Below, piece after piece: positions 1 through 7,637 of a stretch of DNA of 64,000 nt. This DNA is from Oribacterium parvum ACB1 (GTDB lineage: Bacteria > Bacillota > Clostridia > Lachnospirales > Lachnospiraceae), in the NCBI RefSeq assembly GCF_000238055.2, contig NZ_KE148312.1:1856501-1920500 (forward strand). The letters are read 5' to 3'. Both the position numbers and the translations under genes were made by a program. How positions within the stretch are numbered: position 1 is the stretch's first letter; every line of letters begins with the position of its first letter. The notes under the pieces were generated by a model. That model did not search any database. It had not been told where the DNA came from and worked only from the letters and a program-made list of their open reading frames with translations.

Positions 1-1
1 C

Positions 2-616
2 GGAGGTTTGGATCCGGAGAAGGCCAAGGTTATCGTTTGCCACTTAGGAAATGGAGCTTCTATTTCCGCATCTATCGGTGGAAAGGCTGTGGATACCTCC
101 ATGGGACTTACCCCGCTTGAGGGTCTGATCATGGGAACCCGTTCCGGTGATGTAGATGGTGCCGTTATCCAGTTTATTGCAAACCACGAGAACAAGACTG
201 TGGATGAGGTTTTAAACATTTTAAATAAGAAATCCGGTGTTCTTGGAATGACAGGTATTTCTTCCGACTTTAGAGATATTGAAATTGCTGCGGAGAATGG
301 TGATCACATGGCTGAAGTTGCTCTTGATGCATTCCGTTATAGAGTGGCGAAGTATATCGGAGCTTATGTTGCGGCAATGAACGGTGTTGATGCTATTGCA
401 TTTACTGCCGGTGTAGGAGAGAATGATAAGGTTACCAGAAGACTGGTAACGGAGCAGTATCTTTCTTATCTTGGAGCAAAGATTGACCCGGAAAGAAATG
501 ATGTAAGAGGAAAGCAGAGATTAATTTCCACTGATGATTCCAAAGTTAAGATTTTCCTTATTCCTACAAATGAAGAGTTGGCAATTGCAAGAGATACAAA
601 GCGCTTAACGGAGTAA
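2..616 (+). CDS. ackA: Acetate kinase, C-terminal part (5' end outside window)
   Basis: This is the last 204 codons of acetate kinase, which makes ATP and acetate from acetyl phosphate at the end of acetogenic fermentation. The frame is open to the left edge, so the gene starts upstream; the family is about 400 residues. Visible family motifs are CHLGNGAS near the start, the DTSMGLTPLEG and GTRSGDVD stretch of the substrate and nucleotide site, and FTAGVGEND towards the C terminus. The TTG at position 8 is not the real start, because the reading frame continues upstream of it (G-G-L-D). Its partner phosphotransacetylase (pta) would be expected upstream, outside the window. Confidence 0.96.
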   Translation, partial: GGLDPEKAKVIVCHLGNGASISASIGGKAVDTSMGLTPLEGLIMGTRSGDVDGAVIQFIANHENKTVDEVLNILNKKSGVLGMTGISSDFRDIEIAAENGDHMAEVALDAFRYRVAKYIGAYVAAMNGVDAIAFTAGVGENDKVTRRLVTEQYLSYLGAKIDPERNDVRGKQRLISTDDSKVKIFLIPTNEELAIARDTKRLTE

Positions 617-730
617 AGTAGATTCTTTTATAAATTAGAAATTTATGCTTGCTTTTTACCGCAAGATAGTGTATTTTATCATGAGTGTGTTTTTCGACGG
701 GACTGTCTTTATTACTTTACCCGTTAAAGG

Positions 731-748
731 CGTGAGGAAGGGCTCACG
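731..748 (+). promoter_or_regulatory. Hairpin in the leader of rpmF
   Basis: A 6-bp perfect stem (CGTGAG/CTCACG) with a 6-nt loop lies 64 nt upstream of the L32 start codon, in the 195-nt gap after ackA. No T-run follows, so it is not a classical terminator. It may be part of an mRNA leader structure; I cannot match it to a known ribosomal-protein leader class. Confidence 0.3.
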
Positions 749-811
749 TTATGATTAAAAAGCATGAGCAAATCTACCGATGTTAAGTCGGTTAAGACGG
801 GAGGTGTAAAT

Positions 812-994
812 ATGTCTATTTGTCCAAAAAATAAATCATCCAAGGCCCGCAGAGACAGCAGAAGAGCAAATTGGAAGATGGGTGCTACTAACCTTGTAAA
901 GTGCTCCAAGTGTGGTGCGTTGGTTATGCCTCATAGAGTTTGTAAAGCTTGCGGATCTTACAATAAGCGTGAGATTATCAAAGTAGAGGACTAA
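812..994 (+). CDS. rpmF: 50S ribosomal protein L32
   Basis: This 60-residue protein is a component of the large ribosomal subunit. It begins MSICPKNKSSKARRD, as expected for the zinc-binding form, and carries two CxxC pairs (C-S-K-C and C-K-A-C). The ATG at 812 is chosen because GGGAGG lies 8 nt upstream and the family starts at this Met; the in-frame ATG at 764 would add 16 unrelated residues. In many Firmicutes a DUF177 (YceD) gene sits between ackA and rpmF and fatty-acid genes follow. Here neither is present: the next gene is rubredoxin. Confidence 0.96.
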   Translation: MSICPKNKSSKARRDSRRANWKMGATNLVKCSKCGALVMPHRVCKACGSYNKREIIKVED

Positions 995-1000
995 AAAAAC

Positions 1001-1036
1001 AAAAAGAGTTTCCTTATGGAAACTCTTTTATTTTTT
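1001..1036 (+). terminator. Intrinsic terminator after rpmF
   Basis: A perfect 9-bp stem AGAGTTTCC/GGAAACTCT (1005-1013 and 1018-1026) has a TTAT loop, A-rich sequence on its 5' side and a T-rich tail. Confidence 0.9.
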
Positions 1037-1184
1037 AAAAATAGAACGGAAGTCGTCTAATCAATGTATTCAATTTAAAAACAGAAATTATTCCTAAAAT
1101 TACTAGACTTGTGCACAATCTAATGATAATATACCAACGAACAAAGATTCAAACACTTAAGTTTATAAGAAAAGGAGATTTATC

Positions 1185-1349
1185 ATGAAAAAATATGTTT
1201 GTACAGTTTGCGGTTATATCTATGATCCGGAAGTAGGTGAAGAGGGTGCAGGAGTTGCAGCCGGAACAGCTTGGGAAGATGTTCCTGAAGACTTCCTTTG
1301 CCCGCTTTGCGGAGTAGGTAAGGATCAGTTTGAAGTTTCTGAGGATTAA
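1185..1349 (+). CDS. Rubredoxin
   Basis: This 54-residue iron protein carries single electrons in the cytoplasm. It has the two rubredoxin knuckles, C-T-V-C-G-Y near residue 6 and C-P-L-C-G near residue 39, and the conserved aromatic and acidic positions between them ([14 protein letters not shown]). AAGGAG lies 8-13 nt before the ATG. It is directly followed by a flavodiiron protein gene, the usual electron acceptor of rubredoxin in oxygen or nitric oxide reduction by anaerobes. The 150-nt gap after the rpmF terminator implies its own promoter, but I cannot place one with confidence. Confidence 0.96.
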   Translation: MKKYVCTVCGYIYDPEVGEEGAGVAAGTAWEDVPEDFLCPLCGVGKDQFEVSED

Positions 1350-1409
1350 TTTCAAAATCGAAAATTCCGAGATGTAAGGTTAGAAAAAAGCGGTAGAGGA
1401 GAAATAGCG

Positions 1410-2615
1410 ATGTATTCATGCAGAAAAATCACAGATGACTTAGTATATGTAGGAGTAGATGACAGAAGACTGCCTCTCTTTGAAAATATTTTTCCTCTGG
1501 ATAGAGGCGTTACATACAATTCCTATCTGCTTTTAGATGATAAAACAGTTTTAATGGACTGCTGTGATCAGACAGTTGCCCATCAATTTCTGGAAAATGT
1601 TAATTTTGCATTGGGAGGAAGAACGCTGGATTATCTGCTCATTCATCATATGGAGCCGGATCATTGCGGTTCGATAGAAGAGATTTTTAGAAGATATCCT
1701 AAAATGAGTATCATTGCCAATATGAAGACTTTTCAGATGCTGGATCAGTTCTTCTCTTTGGCGCTTCCGGAAGAACAAAAGCTGGTAGTGAAAGACGGTG
1801 AGGAGTTTTCTTTTGGAAAGCACAGCTTTAAGTTCCTTTTTGCTCCGATGGTGCACTGGCCTGAGGTTATGTTCTCCTATGATACAACGAATTCCATCCT
1901 GTTTTCAGCGGATGCATTTGGAGTCTTCGGTTGTAACAATGGAAATATTTTTGCGGATGAGCAGAATTACAAGGAGAAAGATTTCTTGGATGATGCAAGA
2001 CGCTATTATGCCAATATTGTAGGAAAATACGGTCAGCAAACACAGGCGGCATTGAAAAAAACTTCAGCTTACCCTATAAAGATGATTTGTCCTCTTCACG
2101 GCCCAATTTGGAGAGAAGATATTTCGTTTATCATTGATAAATATGATTTATGGTCCCGTTATGTTCCGGAAGAACAGGCCGTACTTATCCTGTACAATTC
2201 TGTTTACGGTCATACGGAGTCCATTATTAACTATTTTGCTATGGAACTGGGGAGCAGAGGGATTCGGAATATTCGAATTTATGATGTTTCGAAAACGGAA
2301 GTTTCTTATCTTATCGCAGAAGTTTTTCGTGCCAGCCATATTGTTCTCGGGGCAACAACTTATAACAACGGGCTTTTCCCGAAAATGGAGAGCCTGTTGA
2401 CGGATATGAAGAATTTAAATGTTCAAAATCGTAAGCTCGCTATTATTGAGAATGGAACTTGGGCACCGCAGAGCGCCAAACTTTTAAAGGGAATTTTGGA
2501 CGGTATGAAGGATATATCCTATATTGGTGAATCTCTTACCGTTAAGTCTTCTACGGTTAACAGGGAAGCTTTAGAAAACTTGGCTGATGCAGTAGCGGAT
2601 GATTTGTTAAAGTAA
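1410..2615 (+). CDS. Flavodiiron protein (FprA family A-type flavoprotein)
   Basis: This 401-residue cytoplasmic enzyme probably reduces O2 to water and/or NO to N2O with electrons from rubredoxin. The N-terminal metallo-beta-lactamase-like domain (about 1-250) has the diiron ligand pattern: H-M-E-P-D-H near residue 80, then H in MVHWPE, D in SADAFG and H in PLHGPIW. The C-terminal flavodoxin domain (about 255-400) starts with a phosphate-binding loop YNSVYGHTES that should bind FMN. Length is typical of the two-domain class, with no fused rubredoxin domain, which fits the separate rubredoxin gene 60 nt upstream. AGAGGAG precedes the ATG. Confidence 0.94.
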   Translation: MYSCRKITDDLVYVGVDDRRLPLFENIFPLDRGVTYNSYLLLDDKTVLMDCCDQTVAHQFLENVNFALGGRTLDYLLIHHMEPDHCGSIEEIFRRYPKMSIIANMKTFQMLDQFFSLALPEEQKLVVKDGEEFSFGKHSFKFLFAPMVHWPEVMFSYDTTNSILFSADAFGVFGCNNGNIFADEQNYKEKDFLDDARRYYANIVGKYGQQTQAALKKTSAYPIKMICPLHGPIWREDISFIIDKYDLWSRYVPEEQAVLILYNSVYGHTESIINYFAMELGSRGIRNIRIYDVSKTEVSYLIAEVFRASHIVLGATTYNNGLFPKMESLLTDMKNLNVQNRKLAIIENGTWAPQSAKLLKGILDGMKDISYIGESLTVKSSTVNREALENLADAVADDLLK

Positions 2616-2665
2616 GAAAGACAATTTTATTTTGATATAATATCTTTATAAGATTTAAAAAATGT

Positions 2666-2713
2666 AAGTCATGAGGTATTTCGGAATTTTCCGTTTACCT
2701 TGTGGCTTTTTTT
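2666..2713 (+). terminator. Terminator after the flavodiiron gene
   Basis: A 13-bp stem (2666-2678 with 2696-2708, including several G-U pairs) is followed by a run of seven T. It lies 50 nt after the flavodiiron stop codon. Confidence 0.75.
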
Positions 2714-2731
2714 GTCCAATCCCAAATTTTC

Positions 2732-2759
2732 TTGTAATAGACCTGCAAAGTGGTATAAT
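2732..2759 (+). promoter_or_regulatory. Sigma-A type promoter for the lipoprotein-uvrC unit
   Basis: TTGTAA (2732-2737), a 16-nt spacer and a perfect TATAAT (2754-2759). It lies just after the terminator of the previous unit and 33 nt before the next start codon. Confidence 0.75.
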
Positions 2760-2791
2760 TGAACCAAATTTTTATAGAAAATAGGAGGATT

Positions 2792-4069
2792 ATGAGAATA
2801 AAATCTTTTCTCTTGATTTTATTTCTGATTTCCATTTCTCTTCAGGCTTGTAAAAGTAAAGAGCCTCTCCAGTATAAAGTCAACAAGACTCCCGAGTTGC
2901 AACAATATGAATCTGAATTGGCTGAAAAAGCGGAGTTCCAGGAGTCTTTGGCTAAAGAGAGCATAGAGGCAAGAGAAAAAGCCGAGGAAGAAGAGAAAGC
3001 AAAGGAAGCGTTGATTTGGAAGAAAAAGGAAGTCGGAAAGAAAAGACAGAAAGTTAAAGGAATATATCTGACTGACAATACTGCAGGTTCTGAGCGGGTA
3101 TATGAAATTCTTCAGTCTATGAAAAACACGGAGTTGAATGCCGTGGTAATTGATGTAAAGAATGATGACGGAAGAATCAGCTTCAGATTGGACAATCCGA
3201 AACTTCGTGAAATCGGTTCGGACACGGAAATCATACCGGATATATCCGGACTCCTGAATGCTTTTCATAATGAGGGAATTTATGTTATTGCCCGCATTGT
3301 TTGTTTCAGAGACCCCTACATCGGAACGAAACATCCCGAGTGGATGAATCAGAAAGCGGATGGTAGTCTTTTTGTCGATAATAGCGGTATGAACTGGGTC
3401 AATCCATACCAGAAGGATTACTGGGAATATATTGCTCTAATCGGTGAATCTTGTGCAGACCTGGGATTTGATGAAGTACAGCTGGATTATGTGCGTTTTT
3501 GTACGGAAAAAGGAATGCAGGAGGTGGTTTATCCGGAGGAGGCACAGTCGGACAAAACAAAGATTATAACCGAATTTGTACAATTTATTTCTGATCGGAT
3601 GGCGAGCAAACAGGTTTTCTTTTCAACTGATGTATTCGGCACCATTATCGGCTCTTATGTGGACAGTATGTCAGTAGGACAGGATTATTCACTTATGGCC
3701 GGTTGTGTAGATTATATGTGCCCTATGATTTATCCTTCTCATTACGGAAATGGAAATTTTGGGATAGAATATCCGGATACGGAACCCTATAAGACCATTG
3801 AAGGAGCGCTTCGTGCTTCTAAGAAAGATTTGTCTTTGGAAATGCGGGACGGAGAATATCAGGCTGTTGTTCGTCCCTGGTTACAGGGATTTACGGCTTC
3901 CTATCTTCAACATTACATTTCTTATGGAAAAGAGCAAATCAGAGCTCAGATTCAAGCGGTTTACGATAGTGGATATGATGAGTGGCTGATTTGGAATGCG
4001 GCGAATAACTATGATTTTTCCGCCTTTCTGACAAAAGAAGAAGCAGAGCGGATTGAAACACAGAGATAA
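2792..4069 (+). CDS. Putative glycoside hydrolase-like lipoprotein (DUF4015 family)
   Basis: This 425-residue protein is predicted to be exported and lipid-anchored: a hydrophobic signal is followed by a lipobox L-Q-A-C with Cys20. Residues about 30-95 are a charged, Lys/Glu/Ala-rich helix, probably a coiled-coil spacer. The rest (about 95-425) resembles the DUF4015 TIM-barrel family related to glycoside hydrolases, with KGIYLTDNTAG, VIDVKNDDG, the FDEVQLDYVRF strand and MCPMIYPSHY. Substrate and activity are unknown. The ATG at 2792 has AGGAGG 7 nt upstream; the in-frame TTG at 2759 overlaps the -10 box and cannot be the start. It overlaps uvrC by one base. Confidence 0.8.
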   Translation: MRIKSFLLILFLISISLQACKSKEPLQYKVNKTPELQQYESELAEKAEFQESLAKESIEAREKAEEEEKAKEALIWKKKEVGKKRQKVKGIYLTDNTAGSERVYEILQSMKNTELNAVVIDVKNDDGRISFRLDNPKLREIGSDTEIIPDISGLLNAFHNEGIYVIARIVCFRDPYIGTKHPEWMNQKADGSLFVDNSGMNWVNPYQKDYWEYIALIGESCADLGFDEVQLDYVRFCTEKGMQEVVYPEEAQSDKTKIITEFVQFISDRMASKQVFFSTDVFGTIIGSYVDSMSVGQDYSLMAGCVDYMCPMIYPSHYGNGNFGIEYPDTEPYKTIEGALRASKKDLSLEMRDGEYQAVVRPWLQGFTASYLQHYISYGKEQIRAQIQAVYDSGYDEWLIWNAANNYDFSAFLTKEEAERIETQR

Positions 4070-6030
4070 TGAAAAGAATGGCAAAAGAAGAGATTAAAGA
4101 AGTTCCTGTTCAAGAAGAGGAAAAAGATTTTAAGATACAGGATGAACTAAGTAAACTCCCGAAGCTTCCGGGGGTTTATTTAATGCACGGGCCTATGGAT
4201 GAAATTATATATGTCGGTAAGGCGAAAATACTTCGGAACAGAGTAAAGCAATATTTTCAAAAGTCATATAAAAAATCCATTAAAATCCAGCAAATGGTAT
4301 CTCAAATTCAACGTTTTGAGTATATCGTGGTCGATTCGGAATTGGAGGCCTTGGTTCTGGAATCCAATCTGATAAAGGAATTTAAACCGCGGTACAATAC
4401 TGTTTTAAAGGACGATAAAAGCTACCCGTATATTCGTTTTAGTGTGGAGGAGGAATATCCGCGCTTATTTATAACGCGATCGAAGAAGAATAAAAGATCC
4501 AAATACTACGGACCCTATACTTCCGTAGAGCAGGTACGGGAAGTAATAGAACTTCTTCGCAAGACGATTCGGATTCGAAACTGTAGTAAGGTATTCTCGG
4601 AAGAAAAGCCGCTGTCCCGTCCTTGCCTTTATTATGATATGGGACAATGTGATGCTCCTTGTATTTTGAAACAGAGTAGAGAAGAGTATAGGGCATTGAT
4701 TCCCAAAGTATCCGATTTTTTGGCCGGAAAAACGGAAAAAACAATTAAGGAAATGGAAGCAAAGATGCAGGAAGCCTCGGATAAGCTGGATTTTGAAAAG
4801 GCTATGGAATACCGTGACTTGATTAGCGCCATTCACACAGTGGAAAATCGACAAAAGATTACTGCGTTAGACGGGGAAGATCGGGATATTTTAGGGCTTA
4901 GAAGAGATCATAGTGACTGCATTATACAGATTTTCTTTGTTCGTGATGGAAAAATCATCGGAAGAGATCATAGTTTTTTAAAGATTGACGATGAAGATAG
5001 TGATGAGGAAATATTATCTCTTTTTCTTAGGCAGTTTTATAACGGCACTCCCTTTATTCCGAAAGAAATACATTTGCCTTGCAGTCTTCCGGATCAGGAT
5101 ATAATAGAGGAATGGTTAAGTCAGATAAAAGGGAAAAAAGTACGTATTGTGAATCCCAAGCAGGGAGATAAGGAAAAGTTGGTGGAGTTGGCCGGTAAAA
5201 ATGCCGGGATACTGATGCTTCGCTATGTAGAGAAATACAGAAAGGAAAAAAAGAAACAGGAACTTGCTCTTGTGGAGCTTAGAGATGCAATAGGAATGCG
5301 CGAAATTCCTGTAAGAATTGAATCCTATGATATTTCCAATACATCCGGTGCTTTAACTGTGGGATCCATGGTTGTATACCAGGATGGAAAAGAGAAACCG
5401 AACGATTATCGAAAGTTCAGGATCCAGTCCGTGATAGGACAAGACGACTACGCTTCCATGAAAGAAATGCTTTATCGACGTTTCTCTCATGGCTTAAAGG
5501 AAAAGAAGGACAATTTGCAAAAGGGGAAAAAGGATGAGCTTGGCTCATTTTCTCAGTTTCCGGATCTCATCTTGATGGATGGAGGAAAGGGACAGGTCGG
5601 GATATGTCTTTCCGTTCTGGAGGAATTGAAGATTTCCATTCCTGTTTGTGGTATGGTGAAAGATGAGCATCATAGGACAAGAGCCCTTTTGGTTGATTTT
5701 CATGAGGTACCCGTTTCCAAGCACAGTGCATGTTTCAAGCTTTTGACCAAGATTCAGGATGAGGTGCATCGGTTTGCAATCACATACCATCGTTCGCTGA
5801 GAGGGAAAGAACAGATTCATTCTCTTTTGGATGATATCAAGGGAGTTGGGCCGCAAAGAAAGAAAGCTTTGCTCAGAAAATTCCATGATTTATCGGGAAT
5901 CAGTCGTGCAAGTTATGAGGAAATTCGCTCAATTCCGGAAATGGATGAAAAATCCACAGAGGCTGTTTTGCACTTTTTTCAGAACAGGAAAGAAGAATTG
6001 TTCGAAAAAATGAATGAAGACATAGAATAA
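4069..6030 (+). CDS. uvrC: UvrABC excinuclease subunit C
   Basis: UvrC makes both incisions around a DNA lesion in nucleotide excision repair, after UvrA/UvrB recognition. The 653-residue protein has the GIY-YIG nuclease domain at about 30-110 (GVYLM, IIYVGKAK), a Cys-containing linker (C-LYYDMGQC-DAPC), a UVR motif at about 230-265, the C-terminal RNase H-like endonuclease with LILMDGGKGQ at about 500, and helix-hairpin-helix repeats (GVGPQRKKALL). It is slightly longer than most homologues because of extra N-terminal residues. The ATG at 4069 overlaps the previous stop (TAATG), suggesting coupling; ATG 4078 is an alternative. Confidence 0.96.
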   Translation: MKRMAKEEIKEVPVQEEEKDFKIQDELSKLPKLPGVYLMHGPMDEIIYVGKAKILRNRVKQYFQKSYKKSIKIQQMVSQIQRFEYIVVDSELEALVLESNLIKEFKPRYNTVLKDDKSYPYIRFSVEEEYPRLFITRSKKNKRSKYYGPYTSVEQVREVIELLRKTIRIRNCSKVFSEEKPLSRPCLYYDMGQCDAPCILKQSREEYRALIPKVSDFLAGKTEKTIKEMEAKMQEASDKLDFEKAMEYRDLISAIHTVENRQKITALDGEDRDILGLRRDHSDCIIQIFFVRDGKIIGRDHSFLKIDDEDSDEEILSLFLRQFYNGTPFIPKEIHLPCSLPDQDIIEEWLSQIKGKKVRIVNPKQGDKEKLVELAGKNAGILMLRYVEKYRKEKKKQELALVELRDAIGMREIPVRIESYDISNTSGALTVGSMVVYQDGKEKPNDYRKFRIQSVIGQDDYASMKEMLYRRFSHGLKEKKDNLQKGKKDELGSFSQFPDLILMDGGKGQVGICLSVLEELKISIPVCGMVKDEHHRTRALLVDFHEVPVSKHSACFKLLTKIQDEVHRFAITYHRSLRGKEQIHSLLDDIKGVGPQRKKALLRKFHDLSGISRASYEEIRSIPEMDEKSTEAVLHFFQNRKEELFEKMNEDIE

Positions 6031-6056
6031 TAGCCATTATAGGCGATTTCATTATT

Positions 6057-6085
6057 TTGATTAATTCATAAATAATAGCTATATT
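6057..6085 (+). promoter_or_regulatory. Candidate promoter of the prd operon
   Basis: TTGATT (6057-6062), 17-nt spacer, TATATT (6080-6085). It lies between uvrC and prdC, 72 nt upstream of the preferred GTG start. A short direct repeat AATAATAGC occurs at 6028 and 6071, the second copy running into the -10 box. I see no -24/-12 sigma-54 motif (TGGCAC-N5-TTGC) in this gap, although proline reductase operons in some clostridia are controlled by the sigma-54 activator PrdR. Confidence 0.5.
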
Positions 6086-6156
6086 CATTTGTAAAAAAAT
6101 AGGAAATTTATTAGAATGAAATAGTTATGAGTCTAGAAACAAAAGGAGAACGCAAA

Positions 6157-7620
6157 GTGATTAAGACAATTTTACTCAAACAGCATATTGGTGCTCCTAC
6201 CACTGCTGTTGTGAAGGTGGGGGACAGTGTAAAAAGAGGAACCCTTCTTGCGGTACCGGAGAAGTTGGGTGCCAACGTGTTTTCCAGCGTGGATGGTGTG
6301 GTAAAAGACATCACGGAAGAGGCAGTTGTCGTGGAGGCCTCTCCGGAACAAAGTGATGCTTTTGAGCCCATTTCCGGGGAGGACTATCTTTCCCTAGTTA
6401 AGGCGGCAGGTATTGTGGGAATGGGAGGAGCCGGATTTCCTACTGCCGTAAAGCTGAATATTGACTTAAAGGGAGGATATATTCTGGTAAACGCTGCAGA
6501 ATGTGAACCTCTTCTTGAGCACAATATGAAACAGATTTTGGAACAGCCGGAGAAAACCATTCGAGGGATTCACTATGCTATGAAGATCAGCAATGCTGCA
6601 AAAGCGGTGATTGCCATCAAGAAAAAGCATGAGAAAGAAATCAACTTACTCTTGGAACGCCTTGCCGACTTCCCGGATATTACCTTACATCTTCTTCCGG
6701 ATATTTACCCTATGGGAGAAGAGAGAGCGGTAGTTCGTGAGGTATTAGGGAAGTTACTGCCTCCGACAGCCCTTCCGTCCGAGGCGGATGCCGTGGTTAT
6801 CAACGTGGAAACCTGCTTAAGGGTCGCTGAGGCGATTGAAGACAAGAAGCCGTCTTTCCTGAAGAACATCACGGTTGGAGGAAAGCTGAAGAAGGGTACG
6901 GAATCGCAAGTCTTTATGGATGTACCGGTGGGTACTACTGTAGGGGAACTTATTGAAATGGCCGGAGGAATTGACGGAGAGTATGGAGAGATTATTCTCG
7001 GAGGACCTTTTACAGGTTCTGCCGTTTCTCTTTCCACTCCGATTACCAAGACCAGCGGCGGTATCCTTGTTACAGAGCCGTTCCCTGACCTAAAGGGAGC
7101 GAAGATGGGCGTTCTCATCTGTGCCTGCGGTGGTAACATGGATAGAATGGAAGACCTTTGCAAGAAGTACAATGCCGTTCTTACGGATGTACAGGCATGC
7201 AAGCAGGCTACCGATGTGCGCGGCACCTTGAAGTGTGAGAATCCAGGAAATTGCCCGGGACAGGCACAGAAGATTTTGCACTTTAAGAATGCGGGATGTA
7301 CGGATATCCTGATTGGTAACTGTAGTGATTGTACAAATACAGTTATGGGATCCGCACCGAAGATGAACCTCAATGTACACCATCAAACTGACCATGTTTT
7401 GAAAACGGTAGGGATGGAGCCGATGCGCTACCTTACAAAATCCAAAACAGTAGAGCAGCTTCCGCTAAATGAGGCGGGAAGACAGATACCGTTCCCTAAA
7501 GAAGAAGTGAAGGAAACAGAGACTGGAAAGAAAGATTTCAGTTTCAGTACTCAATTAGATGATGGACTGTTCCATATCCGTATAGAGGAAGGGCAGGATA
7601 TTCATATAGAATTTTCATAA
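6157..7620 (+). CDS. prdC: Proline reductase-associated electron transfer protein PrdC (RnfC-like)
   Basis: PrdC is thought to pass electrons (from NADH or the Rnf system) to D-proline reductase. The 487-residue protein resembles RnfC: an N-terminal KQHIGAPT barrel segment, the GMGGAGFPTAVKL dinucleotide/flavin loop at about 85, and a VNAAECEPLL stretch. The C-terminal part (about 315-410) is rich in Cys (ICACGG, CENPGNCPG, GNCSDC) and may bind metal or carry redox thiols. GTG 6157 is preferred because AAGGAG lies 8 nt upstream; the in-frame ATG at 6127 has no ribosome site. Some clostridial PrdC proteins are reported as selenoproteins, but no in-frame UGA occurs here. prdA follows after 17 nt. 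Confidence 0.9.
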   Translation: MIKTILLKQHIGAPTTAVVKVGDSVKRGTLLAVPEKLGANVFSSVDGVVKDITEEAVVVEASPEQSDAFEPISGEDYLSLVKAAGIVGMGGAGFPTAVKLNIDLKGGYILVNAAECEPLLEHNMKQILEQPEKTIRGIHYAMKISNAAKAVIAIKKKHEKEINLLLERLADFPDITLHLLPDIYPMGEERAVVREVLGKLLPPTALPSEADAVVINVETCLRVAEAIEDKKPSFLKNITVGGKLKKGTESQVFMDVPVGTTVGELIEMAGGIDGEYGEIILGGPFTGSAVSLSTPITKTSGGILVTEPFPDLKGAKMGVLICACGGNMDRMEDLCKKYNAVLTDVQACKQATDVRGTLKCENPGNCPGQAQKILHFKNAGCTDILIGNCSDCTNTVMGSAPKMNLNVHHQTDHVLKTVGMEPMRYLTKSKTVEQLPLNEAGRQIPFPKEEVKETETGKKDFSFSTQLDDGLFHIRIEEGQDIHIEFS

Positions 7621-7637
7621 TAGAAAGGAAGATTGCG

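Noticed and set aside
6705-7373. Long minus-strand ORF opposite prdC (222 codons)
   Set aside because: It is a shadow of prdC codon composition, with no ribosome site and no recognisable domain.
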